A stretch of 32,151 nt of DNA from Ophiostoma sp. CBS 140.51. Its lineage: Eukaryota; Ascomycota; Sordariomycetes; Ophiostomatales; Ophiostomataceae. The notes below the pieces were generated by a model. It made no database searches and was not told where the DNA came from. It was given only the letters and a program-made list of their open reading frames with translations. The position numbers were made by a program, and so were the translations under genes. The stretch is taken from the NCBI GenBank assembly GCA_029298735.1, contig JANSLP010000358.1:1-32151 (forward strand), given 5' to 3'. This document shows, piece by piece, positions 10,468 to 22,789 of this stretch (position 1 is its first letter; each line of letters opens with the position of its first letter).

Positions 10468-13400
10468 CTACTCGAAGTCCATCGAGTACTCATCCTCCTC
10501 ATCCTTCAAATCATCCTCGTTCTCGCTGTCGACGTACACTGGCTTCTTCTTGGTGGCCGTGGCGGCCCGTGCAGCACGCTTGGCGACAGGCTTTGCGGCG
10601 ACGGCCTTGGCAGCGGGCTTTGCAGCAGCCGCCTTAGTTGCAGTGGCCTTGGCTGCCGGCTTACGCTGGACGATGGCCTCCTCCATGTCGTCCATGCTGT
10701 CGTCGCTGTCAAAGAGCGCGGCTCTTGCCTGAGCCTTCTTGGTGGCGTACGCCTTGGCAGCCGGGGACAGCTGAGTAGAGGCCGCTGCACTCTTCTTAGG
10801 CTCCTCCTTGGGCCTGGGCTTGGCACCGCCAGCGGGACGGCCACGGCCCTTCTTGGCCAGCGTCGAGCCGATGCTCAGCGCTGTTGAGTTGATGGCCGAC
10901 TTGTTGCCGGACGGGCGCACATCGTCATCATCGTCATCATCCTCGGACTTGACATCGTCGTCGCCTTTGGTGGACTTACGCGGCGAAGACAGAGCGAGGG
11001 CCTCGTAGTTGGTGTCATCGTGGCTGTCAAAGTCAAATGACTTGGTTGATGGCTTGGGGCGAACCGTCTTGGGCAGCGACGAGCCGCTGCCACTGTTATC
11101 GCCCTGGCTCGTTTCAGGCCGCGACATGGCAAACAGGCTCAATCGGCCATTGGCTGACGAGCTGGACGCCTTGGCCTCGGAGCCGCCAATGCCCTTGACC
11201 ATGGCACCGACGTCACCAAGCATCTCGTCATCGTCATCCTCCTCCGGGTCGGACTCGGAGTCGAGTGTCCAGGTCTTGGCCTTGGTAGCAGCGGCACGCT
11301 TGGTGCGGCCACCAGCAACAGCGCTCGCAATGGTCGGGACCACCTCGTCCATCTCGTCGTCGCTCAGGTCAACAACCCGATCAGCAGCGGCAATGGGCGC
11401 AGGTGCAGCAGCCTTGCCCTTCTTGGGTTTAGCCAGGGCAGCAAAGTCGTCGTCAGAGAAGTCATCCTCGGCACCATCACCGCCCAGCTTCTGACTGGCG
11501 GCGGGCTTGGCTTTGGGCTTCGCAGAGAACATCTCGGCAAACCGCTGTGACGTCTTCTCCACCGGCTTGGCGGCATTGAGGGCCTTCATGGCGGCCGACA
11601 CCTTGGGAGCACGCGCCGGCTTCTTCTCAACATAGTCGTCCTCATCCTTGACCTTGCGGCCGCGGCCACCGGCACCAATCTTTTTGGAAGCACGACGTCC
11701 CATGCGACGGATAGTAGTCTGGACATCGGCGTCGAGCATCAACTGGTTCTCCCACTCCTTCATGAACTCGTCGAGATCGGTACACCACAGGTCCTTCTCG
11801 CTCTTGGAGTTGAGCTCGTCGTACTGCTCCTTCTTGGCATCAATCTGCTTCTTCAGGCGCTCCAGGCGCTCCTGTGTGAACGAATAGATGGCCATCGACA
11901 GCAGGTAGTCAAAGTCGCGCGCCGAGCCACCTTCGTCATCGTCGTCCTCCTCGACATTGTCCTCGTCGTCCTTGGACTTGGCAGTCTTGGCGTCGCCGTT
12001 GTCCTTGGGGAAAGCCTCGTACTTGCGGTCGCGCAGCTCCTGCACGACAATGGCCTTCTTCTTCTTCGACACGACAAGCTTGCCCTCCATAATCTCGGAG
12101 ATGAAGCGGTACTGGTTCCGGATTTTCCGATATTCGGTGTGGTAAACACCAAGCCAGTGCTCCTTCCGCTGCGTGTACATACTGAGACGGTAGTGGTAGT
12201 ACTCCTCCAGGATGTCCTCGACCTTTTCGTATCTGCGGATCTTGCCGTTGGTGTCAAAGGCAACCAAGTTTGTCGTACCGATAGTCTTCGACAGCTTGAA
12301 CCGCTCAATAAGACCCTCGTCGAGAGCACTCTTCATGTGCTTCTCGTCCATCTGGATAACGAAGTGGACGTTCTGGTGGTCGTTGAATTCCTTGTAATCC
12401 TTGATCCAGGAAGGCGACTTCTCAGCACGGATGACCTCCTCCAGCTTGGCCTTGAAATCATCCGTCCAGACACGCACGGGAAGCTCAGTCACAATGACCT
12501 CGTTGAGGTGCTTGTCGTCCTGGAAGGCGATACCGTTAAAGCGGAATCTGCCAGGCTGGGCCGGGTCCTGCTCGGGGGTGCCCTTCCAGCCACGGAACCA
12601 GGGAACCATGGTCTCGAATGGCATCTCCTCGCCCTGCTCGTCCGTGACACGACCCATGCGGCGCTTCAGGTTATTGACAATGTCGACAGGGTTGTAGTTG
12701 GGAATCTGCGTACTCCAACCAGTACCGATTCCATCGGCACCGTTGACGAGGACCATGGGCACAATAGGCGCGTAGTTCTTCGGCTCAATGACGCTGCCTT
12801 CGTCAATGTTGTTCTCCAGGACAGGCTCATCCATGGGGTTGAAGACACGGCGGGCAAAGGGAGACAGGCGCGTGAAAATGTAACGAGCGCTAGCAGCATC
12901 CGAACCACCGGCAAGACGGGAACCGAAGTTACCACTTGGCTCAAGACAGTTGATATTGTTGGAGCCGACGAATGTCTGCGCAAGACCAACAATGGTCTGG
13001 TGCAGCGACTGGTCACCGTGATGGTACGAGGCCAGCTTGGAGACAGTACCCGCAAGCTCAAACACCTTCTGATCCTTGATGTAGTTCTTCTTGAAACAGG
13101 TGTAGATGACCTTGCGCTGACCGGGCTTGAAACCGTCGAGAACGGACGGGATGGAACGCATGTTATCAGCCATGCTAAAGAGAATTAGCTCCTTGTTGAC
13201 AAAGTCGGAGTACGTGATGCTCTTGGTGGACTGATCCAAGAACGTGCCGGGTACAAAGTTGCCCAGCCACTCCTTGCGCGCATCAGCCTTCTTCTTGGAG
13301 AAGGCAAGGTCAAACAGCTGCGCCTCGTCACTCTGCATGACCTTGAAGTCCTTCAGATGGGCGTCGAGGTTGGTAAAGTACACCTGGGCATCCTCGTTGG

Positions 13401-15815
13401 AACTGGAACCCAGACCCTTGAGGTACTTGTGCTCCCACCGTTTGACCTCATTGGAGTGTGTCTCCTTCCACTCGTCGTACTCGGGAATGGTGTAGAAAGC
13501 CTTGGTCTTGGTGGGCTTCTTGGGGTTGGGGCCTTGCCAGATCTTGACTACGGGTGTGATAAACTCCTGGAAGAAGTCGGGGATCAAGAGCAAGGACGGG
13601 AACTGAACCTCCAAAAAGTTGATGAGCAAACCCTTGATATGACTACCGTCGTGATCCTGATCGGCCATGATCATCAGATGACCATAACGGAGACCCTTGG
13701 TGTCGGTGTAGACCTGCTTGTGCTTCAGGCCAAGGAACTGCTTGATGTTTTGGATTTCCTTGTTCTTGGTGATCTGATCAATTGACGCGTCGCGCACGTT
13801 GAGCAGTTTACCACGAAGAGGGAACACACCAATACGGTCGGGATCGAGGACAGCACGACCAGCAACAGCCAAACCACGGGCAGAGTCACCCTCTGTGAGA
13901 ATGAGCGTGCACTCGTGGCCGTGTTTCGTACCTGCCAAATTGGCGTCAACAAGCTTGTCGTTGCTTATACGAGAACGCTTGTTGCCGTCGCTCTTGGACA
14001 TCATCTTGTCGGCCTTGCGCTCAGCAAAGTGGATGATGTTGTTGATGGCATCCGTGGACTTGATCTTTTTGATGAAGGCGTCAGACAGGACACACTTGCT
14101 GCCAAAGGCGCTGACCTTGGTGGTCATCTGCTCCTTGGTTTGCGAGGTGAAGGCCGGGTTGTCAATGAAGCAGTTGACAAAGATGAAGATGTGGTTGCGG
14201 ATGTGGTTCAACTTCAGGGAGTGGCCCTTCTTCTTCTTGTTAAGGTCCGTCAACAAGGCATTACAGATCTGGTCGGCAATGTAGTTGACGTGCGTGCCAC
14301 CAGAGGTTGTGGCAATGGAGTTGACAAACGACACCTGCTGGAAGGAGCCATCGGACACGGTGAAGCCAACCTGCCAGCGCTTGTGCAGCTTGGGGTCCTC
14401 GAACTGGACGGTGGCAGCCGGAGGCAGCTCCTCGCCCGTTACCTCCTCATCACGCTCCTTGGCGATGGCCTTGGCGTAGAGGTCGCAGTACTTCTTGAAG
14501 CCGACTTTGAGGTGCTCGCCGTTGAGGTAGACCTTGACACCGTCAACAACACCCGCCATATCGTAGACACGGCGGTAGATGAGGGCTTCAAGATCGTCGT
14601 CGATGCCGTTAGGCATGTTGAAGCGAGCGTAGTCGGGGGTGAAGGTGACGCGCACAAAGTCAGAGGTCTTGTTGGACGTGATCTTAGCCTTGTCCATGAT
14701 CGACATGTTCTTGTGCCATGACTGCTTGTAGCGCTTGCCGTTGGTCGAGTCCTGACACTCGATTGTAAAGTCGGTGGAGAAAACGTTACACAGCTTTGCA
14801 CCGTAACCGTTTCTGCCACCAACCGTCTTCTTCTCGTTGTCGTCGTAGTTGGAACCTGTCAGGAGGTGACCAAATAGCAGCTCGGGAATGTACACCTTCT
14901 CCTTCTATGCGCAGGGATAGGACGGTTAGCGATCAGGTGTCCTTTGAGTTTGTCCGGCTGCCCACTCCCCGTCTCGTCGAAACATACCTGGTGCATCTCA
15001 ATTGCAATACCCTTGCCGTTGTTCTCGACGCTAATCTCGCCGGACTCGCGGTTAACGGTGACCTTGAGCATAGTCATGCCGCCATCACGCTGCTTGTTGT
15101 CGGCAGCGTTGACAAGGATCTCGTCAAAGATCTTGTACAAACCGGGGACGAAGGAGACGTTGCGCTTCTCCATCTGGCCGGCTGCTTTGTTGTACACCCA
15201 CATGGCCTGCTCCATGTGTTCAACAGAGCCAATGTATGTGTCGGGGCGCTTGATGATGTGTTCAAGCTGGGTGAGTTTCTGGTACATCTCGGATGCAGTC
15301 TTGCTAGACTTTGACTGCGCTGCCGTCATGGGCGCGTCGTCGGCGCCATCAAAATGGCTGAAACTGTCGTTGGCGATCTCGGCAAGCGGCTTGCCAGCGG
15401 ACTTGGCCTTCTTTGCTGGGGGCTTTTTCTGCTTGCTGGCACTAGGCGGGGTCTGGGAGAGGTTGCCGACGCTGCCATTGCCAAAGTCGTCGTCGCTGGC
15501 ATTATCTTCGTCGTCGCTCGTAGGCTTAGCCCGCTTCTTAGACGCGGCTGACTTCCCTGCTGCCAGTTTTGCCAATGCGGCCTTTGTCGGTTTCTTGGGT
15601 GCCGCCTTTGTGGCGGCAGCTTTCTTTGCGGGTGCCTTTGCCTTCTGTCACGGGAGGGTGAAACCGGGTTGTCAGCATTGTTCACGTACACAATTGTCAC
15701 AACAAAGAAACTAAAAAAAATCTGATCCAAATCAACTTACCGGCGCCGGCGAGTAGTCGTCCGAGTCGTTGTCCATGTCGAACGCCGGGTCGCTCAGATC
15801 CTCGTCGAAGTCCAT
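10468..15815 (-). CDS. top2: DNA topoisomerase II (type IIA), three exons, about 1722 aa
   Basis: Nuclear ATP-dependent double-strand passage enzyme that decatenates chromosomes and relaxes supercoils. Exons are 15815-15741 (25 codons), 15644-14988 and 14904-10468; introns of 96 and 83 nt have GTAAGT/CAG and GTATGT/TAG ends. In the 1722-residue product the ATPase N-box holds Glu200 and Asn204 (EILVNAADN), followed by GRNGYGAKLC, and the QTK loop is Q499-K501. The TOPRIM domain has EGDSARG (Glu582) and DQDHDG (Asp659/661/663). The catalytic tyrosine is Tyr919 in SARYIFTRL. All map with a nearly constant offset (133-137) to yeast Top2, so the enzyme looks complete. The N-terminus is an acidic/Lys-Ala-rich extension of about 130 residues. 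The C-terminal ~400 residues are alternating acidic and Lys/Ala/Pro tracts, as in other fungal enzymes. The start ATG is the first after an ATG-free 326-nt leader. Confidence 0.97.
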
Positions 15816-16044
15816 TTTGGCGGATAGGAGCGGTGCAGTCGGAAAAGGAAAAGTGAATGGATGCGCCCGAGGAGCGCAGTTGTGTGTCAAGAGCCGAATG
15901 CGAAATTCGGGCTTCGTGAACGGCGCAAAGAGGGGCAGAGGCCGTGATAAGTGCCGAGACAGGTAATCAAGGCGAAACGTCGAACTGAAAAGGGCTCGCA
16001 AGGATCCAGTCCTGTGAACCAGGCGGGCTGGTGTTGTCGCGAGA

Positions 16045-16107
16045 ATCGTGGACGTCGTGGATGTCGTAGGTGTCGAGGTTGTCGAGGGCGTCGAGCGTGT
16101 CAAGAAT
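16045..16107. repeat. Degenerate 9-bp tandem repeat in the topoisomerase II leader
   Basis: Seven successive 9-mers begin with (G/A)TCG or GTCA on the + strand: ATCGTGGAC, GTCGTGGAT, GTCGTAGGT, GTCGAGGTT, GTCGAGGGC, GTCGAGCGT, GTCAAGAAT. They lie 230-292 bases upstream of the topoisomerase II start. Two looser TGTCG units follow to about 16130. Confidence 0.8.
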
Positions 16108-16344
16108 TGTCGTGAGAATTGTCGCCGTTGAAGAGTTGGGTCATCTACAAATGAACGGCCGGGGAAGGAGAAAAAGAGGGGCTTACACAAAGCGAGTGCG
16201 GCCCTCGGTCATGCTGTTTTGTTTTTGTTTTGATGTTCCGATTTGGGAAGGCACGGGCGCAATGTAAACAAAGTAAAAAAGCCCCTGGTCGTCATGCTCT
16301 GTTTTTTTTCTGTTTCCCCAAGGCAGAGGGTCTGTTGGGGCCAC

Positions 16345-16375
16345 TTTTCGCGAGGCGTTTCGCCCCCAGACGCGT
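16345..16375. promoter_or_regulatory. SCB-like and MCB-like motifs upstream of topoisomerase II
   Basis: TTTTCGCG (16345-16352; CGCGAAAA on the - strand, matching the Swi4 cell-cycle box CNCGAAA) and the palindrome ACGCGT (16370-16375, MluI cell-cycle box) lie 18 bases apart, about 530-560 bases upstream of the topoisomerase II ATG. In fungi these are sites of the SBF/MBF factors that drive G1/S transcription. The motifs are seen; function is inferred. Confidence 0.35.
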
Positions 16376-16430
16376 CGCGGACACGACTTAGTCATCATGG
16401 CATTCTTGGCGCAAGACATCCAGAGCGGGT

Positions 16431-16445
16431 CACGTGCAGTCACGT
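16431..16445. promoter_or_regulatory. E-box pair (CACGTG and GTCACGT)
   Basis: A palindromic CACGTG (16431-16436, within GTCACGTGCAG) is followed by a second GTCACGT (16439-16445). CACGTG is the usual site for bHLH factors (Cbf1, SREBP, Tye7 types). It is about 620 bases upstream of topoisomerase II. Function is inferred. Confidence 0.3.
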
Positions 16446-19061
16446 ACCGCATCGCATTTGTTGTTCGCCGTTTAACCCCTGACTTTGTGTCAGCTTGTGT
16501 TTTTTTTTTCAGCCACTACGGCCGCCACAGCTGAACAACGCCAAACAACAACAAACGACATGCCTGACGACAATTGTCTGTCAACGAGAGGTGGGAGGTG
16601 GTGAAAGGGGCCAGGAAACAGCCACTGCCCTAGCTCGGCTACACAAGGGGATAGCCTGCCTCCTCGCACAGCATGAATACAAACACAACCACGGCCACAA
16701 ACACAAGCATCTTCTCATCCGGCTGGCTCCCCACCCTTGTTGAGCACGACGAAACGAGGAGGGGAAGGATGCGAGGGCAGGGAGGGGATGGGCAGAGCCG
16801 CGTCTCGCTGCACTTGGTTGACATGTTGGTCCTTTGACGATGAGACATCGTGAGAGTTGCGAGAGCGGCCACGGTGGGCTCGAAAGGCTGAAGAGAGAAG
16901 ATGCAATAGTGACATGCTTGTCCGAGCCTGAGGCCACACTTTAGGCGAGAGCGGCGACAACGGCGAGGCCGGTGCCGGCCCCTCTCATCTTCTCTTGCTC
17001 TTGCCATCTTTTCGTCATCTTTTAGCCATTTTCCAAGGTGTGAGAAGCGCATATGTCGCTTTTTCTCGTGGCCCGTATCTTCGCCTGTTCGCCGTTTGCC
17101 CGCTCGATCCTCGTCATCTTTTCTAGTCCCGGCACATATTTTCCTCAGAGTCTCCAGCCAAAACTCATCAAAACTCGCGAAGCACCCAGTTGCATAGATG
17201 TTGCTCCTGCGTCTCTTGTGGTCCCTAGTTATTCGCTTATCGGGTGTGGTACAGATAGCTCTACCCGCCTACATTGCCACATCATCCCGCATTCGGAGGC
17301 ACGGCAGCTGTCCCAATCTCCATCTTCCAGTTGCCTTGTGCGATGCGTGTTATTGCTTTCCCAGACTCCAAAACGACGAACAAAGGGACTGCAAAGGTTC
17401 TTTAGACGCCCAACAAGCTTTGTTTGCGTTTTGCATGCGTCTTGTAATTTTGTGCCGCCGGCCCGTAGGGAAAGTGTCTAGCACCGGATATTGTAAGGCA
17501 CATCAGCACCCTCTTTTGCTTTTTTTTGTGCTGTCACCTGCCAAATTTTTATTGTTACCAGTCCAGTCGCCGCAAAAGAGCCGGACGAGTCGTGCCACAG
17601 CGCACGGCAGACAGCGTACAAGCTCTTGATCGATCCAGCAGACACTCGCATCTGACACGACACACATCTGACCACCCAATAGCTTAATTCTGTGATTTTG
17701 AGTGCCGGAATCTGTTTGCTTAGCCGAACAGGGCGCTGGGGAAGAGAAAAGGCTGCAATGTACAGCATTTTCGGCTCCGGAAACATCTTTCCCTCCAGTT
17801 GATTTTTGCTGTTTTTATTGTCTTTCAACCTATTTCGCCCAAAATGCCTTGCTTTGATAGCTGCCTCGCGGTGGGGGACAGCATAAATGTTGCATTAGCG
17901 AGAGCCGGGCATCTTGATGCGAGCCGATAGGACGACAAATCATCGTCACTACCAAGGCGAGTCCTGAAAAAATTATGTTTGTCGCCTCTTATGGAACTCT
18001 CGCTGCGTATAGCTGATGCCATCTCTGCCAAAAGTAACGTTTCTCCAGGGTATGTCCTCGTACCATGGCTGCCACTTAAGGGTTCTATTGATGTCACTAT
18101 TGTTTGCGTTAATGCATGCAACAAACCCACCGACATCGTCAGATTGCCCATTCTCTTCTCTCTTTCCATACGTTCCCTTCGTCCCATCGCTCACGCCTTT
18201 TCTGTTTGTGTCACACAAATGAGTTTGGGATCAAGGCTCTTAGACTTTTGTGGTACTGATTGGCAGTTGAAAAAACCATGCTCGCCGGGTCATGGACCAC
18301 CCCCTGTCCCCATATTTCTGTGTCCTCTTGCCCTTTATTTTCCTCAACGCAAGGTCGCCGTGGGCTTTTTTTTGTTATTACACAAACGACACAAAAAGCT
18401 CCCAACTGAAACATTTGCCGTTAAAAAATACGAACAGAGTCGTTTTGAAACCAGATTATCTCTGTAAATTTTCTCCTACGGCTCTTCCTAGTACCATCAT
18501 CGCCCTCACTTTTCGCATGCTTTTCCCTTGTGCTTTCTTGTGTCCCTTGACTCAGACAGGGCAGGAGCAGAAGAAGAAGGTAAAAGGTTAAAATGAGAGA
18601 CCTCCTTGGGTTTATGCTTCTTGTTATTTCGGCGCCTTTTTAAGTAAGGCTTATTTTCCGATCTTGGTGCCATGCCGTGACACGATCAACGCATAACATT
18701 ATAAAACAATCGAACGCCAAGCGCGCATACGATGAACGAGCTTTTGTAGGCAGCAGATATCGTGCCCCAAGCAAACGACTTTGATTTTTATTCTGTGCTA
18801 CACTAAAATTATAGAGAATTGTTGGGAAAATAGGAAACAACAGACGCGTTTGTACGAAACACGGTAAGGGTACCGGCGACAGTGAAGAAGAAAAAGCAGA
18901 ACATCCAAGTACGCGCCACAACAGACACGGATGCAATATAGCAAGTCAACAGCCAAGCGGAGCCCAGTGAGATACAACCCCAATTTGCGCATCTTATTTT
19001 CTCTATCTAGTCTCCCGCCCTTCCGCCGTTGCACGCGTAAAATCATAGGGGAAAAAATATG

Positions 19062-19081
19062 TAAGAGAGAGAGAGAGAGAA
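19062..19081. repeat. (AG)n microsatellite
   Basis: An uninterrupted AG dinucleotide run of about nine units in the large intergenic region. Confidence 0.85.
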
Positions 19082-22000
19082 ACAAAGGCGGCGATATCTA
19101 TTAGTGTCACAGATCCACCTATTTGAATCTTATTGTTTCTTGGTGCATTTTTTTTCCTGGGACTGGCTTTCTACCGTTTGGCTTCATCGACGTGGAAAAC
19201 GGAAACATATCTAGTCGAAAAATCCAAGGAGGAGATGTGTGCTCTAGAGAAAATCAAGTGGACTTGGGGAAGGCTTGCCAGCTGACAAAGGCGGGCCATT
19301 TCGCTCTTTGGTTCTCCTTTTCTTGTTTGCAGCCTAAGATAATAAAACACAAAATTGTTGAAGTAAAAACTGAAGAATAAAAGAATACTTGAAATCACGT
19401 CCATGGTTCAATAGCATGGCGGCGAGTTTGACTTTGTGCTCACCGACTTCTCACAATGTGTTTTAGCCTACTCTATTTTGACAGTATTCAACCCTTTTTT
19501 CATGCATCATTCTGATTAACGAGTAGCTGCAGATGCCACGTGTGTCGAGTCAAGCGAGCAGCGCCTTTAGTTTGTCTTTTTCTAAGCTACCAGTTCCTTG
19601 ATGTTCTAGTTTTATTTCCATTTTGCTGCCCGTCTTTGTTATACAAGGATTTTTTACGGTGTCTACGGGAGCACGCCGGTCCACGGATAGACGGCTGGCA
19701 GAGGCAGGGCGGGAAGGAAGGGAGAGGAGGAAAGAGGAAAAGGGGAGGTAAATATGATAAGAGAGTTTTAAATCAAGAGGGAAAGGCTCGGAAAGTAGAA
19801 AAACAGATGAGACATTCAGATATGAAGTCTACGGTTAGCCACCAGTTCATGATGTGTCGGTGCTGCAGGCATCCGCGCCACTCGCCTCGTGCCTAAGATG
19901 GAAGGAAAGGGTAAATGACGAGGGCAACTTGGAGGGAAATGGGGGGACTGTGAGTATCGAGGAGTTGCTCAACATTTCGAGCACCTCATAGCTCTAGCAT
20001 ACCTGGACTCACCTAGCTGTTCACCTTCACAAGAGCGGTGACCCGCAACTATCCGTCATCTCATCTGTCACTTTCACCGTTGCCCTTGACCAGCCACCAA
20101 CTCACAGCTCTCGGCCAGACCGTGGACTAAATAATAGAGGTCATGGCGAGAAGTGAACAGTGACGTGGGGCTTACCATAAGCGGCGCTGTCTATCCCCAT
20201 CTACTATGGGAGGGAGAGAGGCGGGGATCGTTTTCGTGGTTGCTCACTTGTCTGTTATCATATTTTGTCTCCTCTCTCTTCTTCCGCTTTTCTTTTGATT
20301 TTTGCCATCTTCTCTCTTCTGGTCTGTTCACCCTAGGCCGGTTTCACGGTGTTTCCGACTCTTCGCTACTTTTCTCCGCTGCTCAAGTTATGCTCACATT
20401 CTCAATCATAATTTTGTCCCTTCCTTTCCATATGTGCTCTCTTTTGTTGTGATTTTATTTCGTTCTGGGCGTGTGATGTGCACCACTTATCTCCCCATAT
20501 TCCATATTTTATATCCCCAGTAGCTGACCAGTTTGTATCCCATGATTAACCCGTCCCAGGGTGCGTCCTTGTTATTGGCATACCTCGTAGTCGTAGGCAA
20601 TGAAATAAAACCAGCTGTCACAATATAGTGGATGGCCTGAAAAATTATGTGCACGCCCAAACTAAGCCAACGGACTGCTCTTTGCTTCTTTTTGGTTTCC
20701 ATGCAGCCAGCCTTTCTTCTCTGGAGCCCAATATGCGAGTCCTGGGGACCAACAGACCAAGGGCCCGACCCAGTCGATTCTCGTCTCTCCTCGTTTCTGG
20801 CTTTCTTTTTTCTCTCTTTCTCTGTTCTCGCCCCTTCTGTCCGTTTGTTGTAGTTGTTCGGTCCACGAGGGAGCCAAGACCTATGTCTTGCTTCTGTTGT
20901 TGTTCATGGCCTTCCCGCCATTCTCTTTCTTTCTACCCCAACAAGTTCCCGTCTTTAGTCTTTGATCCGCTTCGAACAGGTTGTCGACGGCTCTCTCGGT
21001 CCTCTTTCTCATTTCCTTGCCTCTTTCTCCCAATTCTTTTGCAAGATCAACTCTGTCATTTTCAAAACCGGCACGAAGGACAGACAGATAATACAGACAG
21101 TAAAAGACGCATTGCTCTCGCTTCTGTCATCCGTTCCGCGTCCGTCTTTAGGTCAGTTCTCATTTTGTGGCTGCCCCTTTCACTCGAGCTGCTTCTTCTC
21201 ACCTGGACAAGCAAGCCCACCCCCAGTCTCCGACAGTTTCGGCGGTGATCCATTTTGTAGGAGCCGGGTGTCAATGAAAAAGAGACGAGAAAAACAGACA
21301 ACAGGCAGCTGAGGAGGATGGCCTTAGAATAGTTGTGGCTCGTCAGTGTTCCAAGTTTTCTAGAAAGGAGGCCCGACTCCTGCTGACCATGAGACATTGT
21401 AAACAAAGAAAAAGAACAGAGGCGGCGAGGATTTGGAAGAAAAGAAGGGGGGCAATAGGCCAAGAGCCTGTCTCCACAATGCTGTCCTGCAGTCCTCAGT
21501 CGTCTCTAAATGTCTGTCCTTGCCCGTCTGTCGCTCGAGCACGCACACCGACAATAAAGGCGAGGTCCAGCGTGTCCCGTCACCTGTAGTCCGTTACTTC
21601 AGTGCAAAACGAGGCGGGAATCGATGGCAGCTGCAACGTGTTGTCTCTGGCAAGATGAGATCCCGATATTGGCGAGACGACAGGGAAAAAAGAACGGTTC
21701 GGTCGGTGCCCGACACATGCAAGGCGAGAAAGAAGGTGAACAGGGTGAAGAGTGGGAGGTGGAAGTATCGTTGCCACTGTACCGAACTGAAATGAGAGGG
21801 TAGACGTGACGGCGAGGGCAGCAGCAGAGACAATGCGCAAGGTGTAGGTCAAGGTGGACCGGCGGTCGGGCACAGACGTCTCGTTTTTTGTTCACAAATG
21901 ATGGATACATGGATTCACCCAAGAATAGCAGGAACTGGCTGGAAGAGGCTTGATGGAAGGAGCGACTGTCATGAGAACAGTGGATGATACAAAAATTGAA

Positions 22001-22269
22001 GGAGCTATTAGCTGGCAGAAAAGGTCGAGAAACGAGGAAGGAACGCGCAGAATGTACCTTCCATCCATGGCTGTGGAGAGTAAAAGGCGATAACGAGAAA
22101 CGGAAGGTGAAGCCTCGCCCACAGCGGACAGGCCGCTCCTGCTCGCTTGGTACGAGCTCTCTGTCTGTCACGAAGCACGCCCGCCCTGACCTCTGGTGGT
22201 TGTTTCCTGCTGTTTCTTCTTCTCCGCTCCTACCCATTATGGTTTTTGTATGCGTGCAACCAAGGCCAT

Positions 22270-22275
22270 ATAAGC
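22270..22275 (+). promoter_or_regulatory. TATA box of the APSES-domain gene
   Basis: TATAAG in CCATATAAGCC, followed at once by a C/T-rich tract and CATAAC/CACATAAC-type start regions. It lies about 520 bases upstream of the start codon, and no ATG occurs between about 22260 and 22790 on the + strand, consistent with a single scanning leader. Confidence 0.55.
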
Positions 22276-22789
22276 CTTCACCCCCTCTCTTCTTCCCAGC
22301 TATCTCTTTCTCTCCCCTTTCCCATAGCCCATAACTCACATAACACCCATCCACAACTGCCCCCGGCCACCTTCTCACTCATTGTGCTAACCTTTTTTAT
22401 TCTTCTGCCCTTCCCTCGCCGTGTCCACCCCGTTGTGCACAATACTAATATTCTCAGCTGAGGAACGCAGTTTGCGCTGGTGATCCGCCCCATTGGCGCC
22501 GTCACTCACTTGAAAGCCAGCAAGAGACCCCAAGAAACCATCGAGACGGGCATCATAGGCTGTCTTACAAGGCTGCGCTCTGGTGCTCAGCACGTTCACC
22601 TATATCACATTGCTGCACCCCTCCCTCATTTGTCTTCTATCTTCTTCTCTCACCTCCTTCTCCCGTTTGTTTTCTTTACTGTTCCCCCTTCCCTTTTTCA
22701 TCCTACCTAGTTTATTTTGTCTACACAGTCCACCCTTTGGACCGTTTTTATTCTTGGACAGTCTTCGCAGTTCAAACGAAGCTCGAAAC

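Larger units (their letters stand above)
15816..22269. promoter_or_regulatory. 6.5-kb divergent intergenic region between topoisomerase II and the APSES factor
   Basis: No gene is supported on either strand. Candidate frames (for example 20628-21248 + and 21599-22378 -) have no known domain, lack splice logic and read as low complexity. The left end holds the topoisomerase II leader and promoter: no ATG on the - strand between 16141 and the start codon, a 9-bp degenerate repeat, and cell-cycle-type and E-box motifs, listed separately. The middle (17-20 kb) is of mixed composition with an (AG)n run near 19064. From 20.2 kb onward long pyrimidine-rich blocks on the + strand resemble fungal promoter and leader DNA. 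A non-coding RNA cannot be excluded. Confidence 0.5.

Noticed and set aside
12139..13188. 349-codon frame on the + strand inside topoisomerase II
   Set aside because: Antisense shadow of the conserved catalytic core; its Val/Leu-rich composition follows from the complementary codons.
13915..14721. 268-codon frame on the + strand
   Set aside because: Antisense shadow of the topoisomerase II ATPase and transducer region.
14944..15714. 256-codon frame on the + strand
   Set aside because: Antisense to topoisomerase II exon 2 and crosses both of its introns.
20628..21248. 206-codon frame on the + strand
   Set aside because: Ser/Phe/Leu-rich low complexity from C/T-rich promoter-like DNA; no motif and no splice logic.
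21599..22378. 259-codon frame on the - strand
   Set aside because: Overlaps the TATA box and leader of the APSES gene; composition is not protein-like and no family is recognisable.
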